Shown here: positions 58,208 to 64,000 of the stretch, one piece after another
How positions within the stretch are numbered: the first letter of the stretch is position 1
Layout of the letters: the number at the start of each line of letters is the position of its first letter
Origin: Sesamum alatum
Taxonomy: Eukaryota > Streptophyta > Magnoliopsida > Lamiales > Pedaliaceae
DNA: 64,000 nt
Reading direction: 5' to 3'
Assembly (NCBI GenBank): GCA_034509735.1
Contig: JACGWO010000011.1
Location: forward strand, 22,738,979-22,802,978
Translations under genes and position numbers: made by a program
The notes under the pieces: model-generated
Told to the model about the DNA's origin: nothing
Databases searched by the model: none
Seen by the model: the letters and a program-made list of their open reading frames with translations, nothing else

Positions 58208-59520
58208 GAGACGTACAATTTTGATATACTATATATTCTGGATCAGATGAAGGAAAGTCAAAACAAACCCAAAATATCATGAAAAAAAAACTAATACTAC
58301 TCCAGCCCCATGTTCATATTGCATCATGCATAAACTCCGACGATCAAAACCTGAAAACAACATGATCTGTTTACTTGCATACATTGAAATTACCATCCGT
58401 TACGCAAAGAATCCAAACTTTCAAGACAATACTGGAATAGAACTTGAAGTATTCTTCAGCTAAGGATTAGGTTATTTAATGATATTTTAAGTTGTTTACA
58501 AGGTAAACCATGCTAGCAACTAACACGATGGGAAAGATTCAGGCATTCTAGGAAATATTCCGTATATCCACAAAATGCAATTAAACTATCATTTATCGTC
58601 AAAAACATATCAGATAATTTGGCAATATCTTGCGAAACTTCTTGCAGTCACTCCTCAGATAAGGTGCTATCTAATAGCTGGAATTGTATAGACCATTTAA
58701 AACCATCTAATAGCTGGAATTGCTATGGATTATAGATTAAATGAAAGATGGAAAGAATCAGAATAATTACATCACGAGAGTTGTGAGCATATAAGATGGA
58801 AATTAAGAAAGGAAAATGAAAAGGGATCATGTCGAACAAAATTTAACTCAAATTTAAACAAAACCTCAAAGCGATTCAGCTCCAATGGCATATTAACCAT
58901 CATTCGATGAGAAGGATAACCAAAAACTTGAATCAGATGCCAGCTTTTAGAAAAAGAAGAAAAATGGAAATGCAATGGTGTTGTTGATATTGAAGGAAAC
59001 CATGAGTGTCTGAAATATCTACAAGTTTAAATAGGCACACATCAAACAACATAGTACCTGAAAGGCATTGATCATAAAAAGCAGATAATTTCTCTTATCT
59101 GCAGTAGTTAGACGTCTACCCTGTAACTATATGCGGCAAAGGTCTAAAAACAATTGACGGCATGCAAGCTACAAATATAAGTCTGGGACAGATAGAAATT
59201 ATATTCACATTTTGGCATGTCAACCGAAGAAAACTCTGCATCAATTAAACCAGATGAGAAAGAAAAACATGCCCAACTTCTGGAACGGTGACCAAGTTTT
59301 CATCGGAGGACTTTCTCGAGATGTGTAAGGGAACTCACCAAGGTGGGATTGCATTCAGCAGGAAAAGTATTTAAGCGCCGACGGTGCAAGATAGTTACCT
59401 TTATGCTTATGCTATTCCCCTCCGATGGTGTTGGCGGCGACGACGGCGGCGTTTTATGGGTGTGGGTAGAGAGAAACGCAGTAGTGGGAAGTTCCTTCGC
59501 GATCGCGTTAGCCAGGGCTG
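58208..59520 (-). other. RPC4 5' UTR with leader intron(s)
   Basis: No coding exon precedes the ATG at 58207. On the minus strand a GC-richer stretch near 59338-59490 looks like the untranslated first exon, with possible donors CACCTTG|GTGAGT (edge about 59338) and AAG|GTAACT. The leader intron is up to ~1.1 kb and includes the repeat shared with the BET1-like intron. Confidence 0.5.
58422..58683. repeat. Repeat shared with BET1-like intron 1, copy B
   Basis: Direct-orientation partner of 53573-53812. It has a short extra piece (GTTGTTTACAAG, about 58491) and ends with ATCTAATAGCTGGAATTG, which occurs again about 40 bp further on. Confidence 0.9.
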
Positions 59521-59526
59521 TTTATA
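59520..59526 (-). promoter_or_regulatory. Candidate TATA box of RPC4
   Basis: TATAAAC on the minus strand, about 30 bp upstream of the inferred first exon. Confidence 0.4.
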
Positions 59527-59659
59527 CTTTTTTTCTTTCTTTCTTTTTTTTTTTTTTTTTTGAGTGAGAAATGCAGAAGTGAGAAATTCAAAGCGCTGAT
59601 TTTATTTTTTCTATTTAGGTAAATTACAATTATTTCCTTTGGTCAGGAAAAATCAATCA

Positions 59660-59907
59660 ACCGATGATCTTTTGCCTGAGTGGTTAGGTTGAAGTACACA
59701 GTCAAGAAGTCGTGGATTTGAGTTCTACGAATGTAGGGAGTTGTCTAATTTATTGGATGTTTGTTTATTCTTCTGATTGACGTTGATAGATGTAGATACG
59801 TTATTCCTTTATTATATCGAATATTGTAATAAATAATTGATTGTTTTAGAAATATTGTTGTACTTTCAAATTAATAATTTATCGCTCATTATCAAAAAAA
59901 AAAAAAA
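59660..59907 (+). mobile_element. tRNA-derived SINE with perfect target duplication
   Basis: A-box-like TGCCTGAGTGGTTAGG and B-box-like GGATTTGAGTTC are spaced as in a tRNA. The body and a terminal A-run follow. The 14-bp duplication GGAAAAATCAATCA flanks it exactly (59646-59659 and about 59908-59921). It lies just upstream of the RPC4 promoter. Confidence 0.9.
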
Positions 59908-59921
59908 GGAAAAATCAATCA

Positions 59922-60330
59922 TTATTTCATGTGAATTTGTAATCAGAAAAAATCACCATTATTTCATGATAATTGACAGTTAATCTATTTGTTCTTTTGA
60001 CTTATATTGAAATTTTAAATTTTATAATTAATTTTTTCTATAATATTAATTTTTTATCCTTATATTTGTTTCACTTATTAAATATGATGTTAATATCTTT
60101 ATTTTAATTTTTTTTAAATCTGATGCCGACTATATAAGAGTTATTATAATATAATTTCTAGTATCTCATTAATTATTTTTTCATCAGTCATGTTGTTCAA
60201 TGAAATTTTGGAAAATGGTTTAAATTGATTAACTGTGCTTCGTGGAACAAATTGAAGTCCTACAAATTAATTTTTTCTTTTTTATTTTATTTTAAATAAT
60301 GAAAATAATTGTTTTTAAACTTTTATGACC
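59922..60330. other. Intergenic DNA, nothing recognised
   Basis: AT-rich and without supportable features. Confidence 0.5.
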
Positions 60331-60439
60331 AGGGGTCGCGACCACTGATATATACACATTTTTTTAAATTTATTAATTTTTATTTAATCGTAAATTAATT
60401 TAAATATTTTTATTAATTTATTAATTATAATTAACTTAA

Positions 60440-60889
60440 AGGTAAATTACAACCACATCCCCTGAGGCTTGACATAATTACAAATACCTCTTCATTATTT
60501 GAAAAGTTATAAATACCTCCTGACTTTAACGGCCGTCCAATAACGAGCCCATTCCGTTAGGTTTTCATCTAATCTTTATAATGAACTGCTCAAAATGCCC
60601 TTTTGGATTATAAGTTACAAGTTTATATATGTCGTAGAATTTTCTAAAATATTTATGAATTAAGATTCTTTATGGATTATTTATTTTACCTACCCTCAAT
60701 TTTTTTTTATATTTCTTCAAATATTTTTTTTAAATAATAAAAATTTAGTAAGGGTAAAATAGTAATTCTCACACCTCCGTCTACGTACTACATAATTATT
60801 TTTAATTAGAGGGAGTATTTTTAATTTTTCAAATAACAATGGGGTATTTGTAATTATGTCAAACTTAAAAAGGTGGTCGTGATTTACCT
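60440..60889. mobile_element. Foldback MITE, family 1, copy I
   Basis: Begins AGGTAAATTACAACCACATC and ends GTGGTCGTGATTTACCT. The flanks TTAACTTAA (60431-60439) and TTAACTCAA (60890-60898) match at 8 of 9 bases. It is nested in the MAIN-type element. Confidence 0.82.
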
Positions 60890-61069
60890 TTAACTCAATT
60901 AATATTTCTACTATAAAATTTGAAATAATTAATCAATTTAAAATTTTACATAAAAAAAATATAAGTACAAAATTTAATAATGCCCACCGGTCCCACAGTT
61001 ATGCCTTTGCCGCTGGCGCCTAGGTCGTCGTCTTTACATCTGGTCAAGCTCAAGTGAACCAAAAACAGT

Positions 61070-61942
61070 ATCACTGTATTTGGGTCTGTTTTTGAAACAG
61101 CCCAAAAGAGACCAACTTATATGAAAATTTGTTTTGGCTCAATTTGTGATTTAAATTCTATTTTGGTTTAACTATTCATCTGTTTTTATTTTCTTGTGTC
61201 TGATTGTTTTTTGGTCTTTTGTTATATCTTGTCAGATTTTTAATTAACCCACGTGATGTACGGTATTTCCTTTTGCTTAATTAAAAGGCCTACCGTCTTG
61301 TCATATACTGCTGCTCAAACTTGTCAATTTCCTTTTGACCATACAATGACACACTATATCTAATATAATATTAAATAATAATTTTGCAACAATCTGTACT
61401 TTCAAAAAATAAAAATTTTGCAATATAATAATTTATATGCTAAAAGGATAGAATATATATATATAATATACATATGTATATACATTTAAGCCGTATATAA
61501 TGTATATGGTAGAAAAAAAATAAAAACCTTCATATATGAAAACTATAATTTATATATATTATCGTGTAATAATAATATAATTATATAATTTTTATATAGA
61601 ACGTGTATATAGAGTTGGATTTTATTAGATATTAATATGGTATAAAATAAAAAATCATTAAGTAAATTAAAATAAAAGATACCTAACAACTTTCATATAT
61701 ATGTATATATATATGCACATATACATACACAACTATTCATGATTTGATATAAAATAGTATTTTATTCAACATGAAAAATAAATCCAAACATACAATAATA
61801 TATCTCAATATATTCTACTTTATCTCCAAAAATAAATCCAAACATACTACGAACTTCCAAATTATACCCACTTATCTTTAAATTTTTCTCTCTACTTTTA
61901 CAAAACAAGACAAATCATCTCAAAAATGAATCCAAACAAAGC
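61070..61942. mobile_element. Unclassified TIR element nested in the MAIN-type element
   Basis: The left CTGTATTTGGGTCTGTTTTT and the right end in reverse, GCTTTGTTTGGATTCATTTT, are imperfect inverted repeats. Removing the segment restores similarity to the 42300-42340 region of the sister element, which supports insertion. The target duplication was not resolved and no coding region was found. Confidence 0.5.
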
Positions 61943-62276
61943 CTATAAGTATGTAATTTTAAATTAAAAAGAAAAAAAGAAAAATGCTAGTCGCTACTTA
62001 GGATAGCGACCAGTCATAAAATTATAAGTGTACCGTTTTTAGTAGTACACTTACAATTTTATATTTTTTATAATTAAAATATAAATGGGCCGACCAAATA
62101 CCTCAAAACATTATATATTCAGTAAGCCAATTAATAATATTGTCCCACTAATTAGACATCAATTATATTATCTATTATGATACCAAAGTGTGTTTACTAT
62201 GTTATTTTTATGATGTTGTTTTAGTCATTTTAAAAAGTTAAGAAACTAAAAAGCATCACAACTACTCATACTTTTA

Positions 62277-63284
62277 GGCCCCGTTTACTTTGAGGGCATA
62301 ATTATATGAGTGATATGATCATCTTGAATTAAATAAATGATAGAAAAAACCCTGTATTAATTGTAATATGTTTACTTACATATAGTAAAAAATTGTGATA
62401 AAATCTGTGTAGTGTTTACTTTGTTGTATTTATCTATTTTGTATAGGACAATTACCCATTTGCCCTTCAATAATTAAATAATAGGACTTACAATCATTTC
62501 ACTCACCTCTTTGCAAGAAGACTTTGGTTGATCCTCTGCAAAACTACCGCATCCTCAATTATTTCAATTTCTTTGAAGTCCTCTCACCTCCTCCAGGTAT
62601 CATCGGTAAGAACATGAATTTCTTGAAAATATTTTATAGTTGTTTATGTAATTGTTGTGATTTTCGTAATTTACTTTTCATAATTTCTCTGATTCTGAAA
62701 ATTAATTCTTGTAAGAACATTTATGTACTCTTGTAAGAACATTTCTTTAAGAACTTTCAATTTTTCATCTTATTTCTTTAATTCTTTTTATTTTTTTAAT
62801 TCCTGACCAATAATTAAATTTTTGGTTTGTAAGGTTCTGATTTAAATGGTATGGTTTGGGAAAATAAAGTTTCATTTTGGTTATCAATTTTCACGAATTT
62901 GTCAGAAAATTAAAAGAAATTAAGAAGAAGAATGGGAGAAGATGAAGAAGAACTCACCTTCTTCTTTGCTGCTGCTCTCGTTCGGCCAGGAAGGAGGAAT
63001 GAAGAAATGGGGTCAAAGTGTTTTGGTCATTGAGTGTTGAGTGTTAGGTGAGCAACTCCTTTGTCCTATTAGAGGGTAAAAGTGACTTTAGCCACATGCA
63101 TTAATTGTTGTATAAAACATTACATAACTTATATCACCACCTTTGGTGATATAAGTTATGTAAGTGTAACAGTGATTAGTACCGAACCCTGAAATTGTAC
63201 AGGGTCCCCATACATGAAAGTAAACAACATATTATCCTATACTAATTTTCTTATTCAGGCTAGTAATTTAAAGTAAACGGGGCC
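62277..63284. mobile_element. Tourist/PIF-like element, 1008 bp
   Basis: Perfect 15-bp ends GGCCCCGTTTACTTT and AAAGTAAACGGGGCC, with TTA on both sides (62274-62276 and 63285-63287), the expected PIF/Harbinger duplication. It carries no transposase. Two internal stretches look exon-like (about 62518-62610 and 62930-63060) and an 18-bp hairpin lies at about 63123-63162. Confidence 0.9.
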
Positions 63285-63287
63285 TTA

Positions 63288-64000
63288 TAATATTATACAA
63301 CATAATATGAAAATATGATTTATAATATATAATAAACCATAAATATGTTAACAAATATAATTATATATATAATATGCATTATAGATTATTTTTGCTAGAA
63401 TCCTATTATCATTTTATTTTGTACATAATTATAACATTTAATTAAAGGATACTTTTAAATTACTTAATATAATATATAGGGTAAAACATACTTCCCCCCT
63501 TGCACCTTGGGATTAACAGTCAATAGCTTTCATCATTCTCCCGTCAAAGATTTCGTCCATCCCATGCCCAATCATAAACCATTTTCGACATATTTACTCA
63601 TGTGGAGCACTACTTGGTAAAAAAGAAAAAGACTTTTCAATTATAATAAAAGACCCTTGAAATCGTGTGTTTGATAAACATGATTTGAAGAGAAAAGAAT
63701 AGGGGTCGCAATGGGGTGGATTTGGGTGGACCCGGAACTCGTCCCGCGCCCGACATAAAACCCGTCAGGGCAGGTCTAATTCGGTAGACCCGGTTATTTT
63801 ATTTTTTTTATTTGTTCTACAAAATTTAAAAAAAAAATTAATATATCAATTATAAATAAAATTGTTCATGATCTAACTCAAATTCAAATCAAAAAAGATT
63901 TTTAAGTACAAATAAAATTGTTCATAATAAAACAACTCAAAGAATTCATATAGATTATACGTTAGTAACTACTTCTTCGTCTTCCTTATCGTTAAGTATT
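63288..64000. other. Intergenic DNA; hAT-like end at 63702
   Basis: AT-rich sequence. At about 63702 TAGGGGTCGCAATGGGGTGG followed by GGACCCGGAACTCG resembles the start of the hAT family at 48849. Its other end would lie beyond the window. Confidence 0.4.

Larger units (their letters stand above)
60330..62110. mobile_element. Second MAIN-type inverted-arm element, deleted and with nested insertions
   Basis: Left part: GGGGTCGCGACCAC, then AAAATTTAATAATGCCCACC and GGCGCCTAGGTCGTCG, which parallel 41420-41720. It then jumps to CATCTGGTCAAGCTCAAGTG, which parallels 42290-42310, so the ~575 bp holding the protein fragments is missing. Right part: GTCGCTACTTAGGATAGCGA and GTACACTTACAATTTTA parallel the right arm. 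A family 1 MITE (60440-60889) and another element (about 61070-61942) are inserted in it. Confidence 0.7.

Noticed and set aside
1..64000. CRISPR arrays, prophage, operons or other prokaryotic systems
   Set aside because: No repeat-spacer pattern or bacterial gene was seen; all recognised genes are plant nuclear genes with introns.

Overview
This window is plant nuclear DNA, most likely from a eudicot. The genes are split by short AT-rich GT-AG introns, the 5' leaders are rich in GA/CT repeats, and most of the sequence is AT-rich intergenic DNA packed with plant transposon families. The gene set (cytosolic UDP-xylose synthase, plant-type BET1-like SNARE, RNA polymerase III subunit RPC4, plant Dabb protein) supports this. 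The species cannot be fixed from the sequence alone.

Layout. 1-22 kb: no recognised protein gene. There is one probable spliced leader of an unidentified minus-strand transcript (about 6.7-7.0 kb), and many mobile elements: foldback MITEs with 9-bp target duplications, two short Helitrons, a CACTA MITE inside a tRNA-derived SINE, a hAT element carrying a ~210-bp tandem array, a Tourist-like element, and degraded LTR remnants. 22.1-26.5 kb: UXS copy 1 (minus, 12 coding exons). 26.5-44.2 kb: a transposon-filled spacer with a decayed MULE transposase, a 5'-truncated LINE, GC-rich and foldback elements, a decayed chromodomain Ty3/gypsy element with both LTRs, and a MAIN-like-carrying DNA element nested in a Tourist-like element. 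44.2-48.6 kb: UXS copy 2 (plus, 12 coding exons, nearly the same exon lengths). 50.8-51.5 kb: intronless two-domain Dabb protein. 51.8-54.7 kb: BET1-like SNARE (minus, 5 coding exons). 56.0-59.5 kb: RPC4 (minus, 10 coding exons, one apparent GC-AG intron). 59.6-64 kb: SINE, nested DNA transposons and a 1-kb Tourist-like element.

The five intact genes serve unrelated housekeeping roles: nucleotide-sugar synthesis for xylan, pectin and glycoproteins (two UXS), a Dabb protein of unknown activity, ER-Golgi vesicle fusion (BET1-like), and Pol III transcription (RPC4). Nothing suggests a gene cluster or pathway. The only linked pair is the head-to-head UXS duplication. I found no CRISPR, phage, operon or other prokaryotic system.

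The most unusual structure is at 27.7-30.9 kb. A LINE flanked by a 12-bp target duplication carries at its 5' end a 207-bp copy of the MULE coding segment that lies about 430 bp outside the insertion, as if reverse transcription had switched template to the neighbouring DNA. All exon coordinates were read by eye; splice sites of the four spliced genes were checked by codon phase and total length (UXS1 346 aa, UXS2 343 aa, BET1-like 122 aa, RPC4 293 aa).
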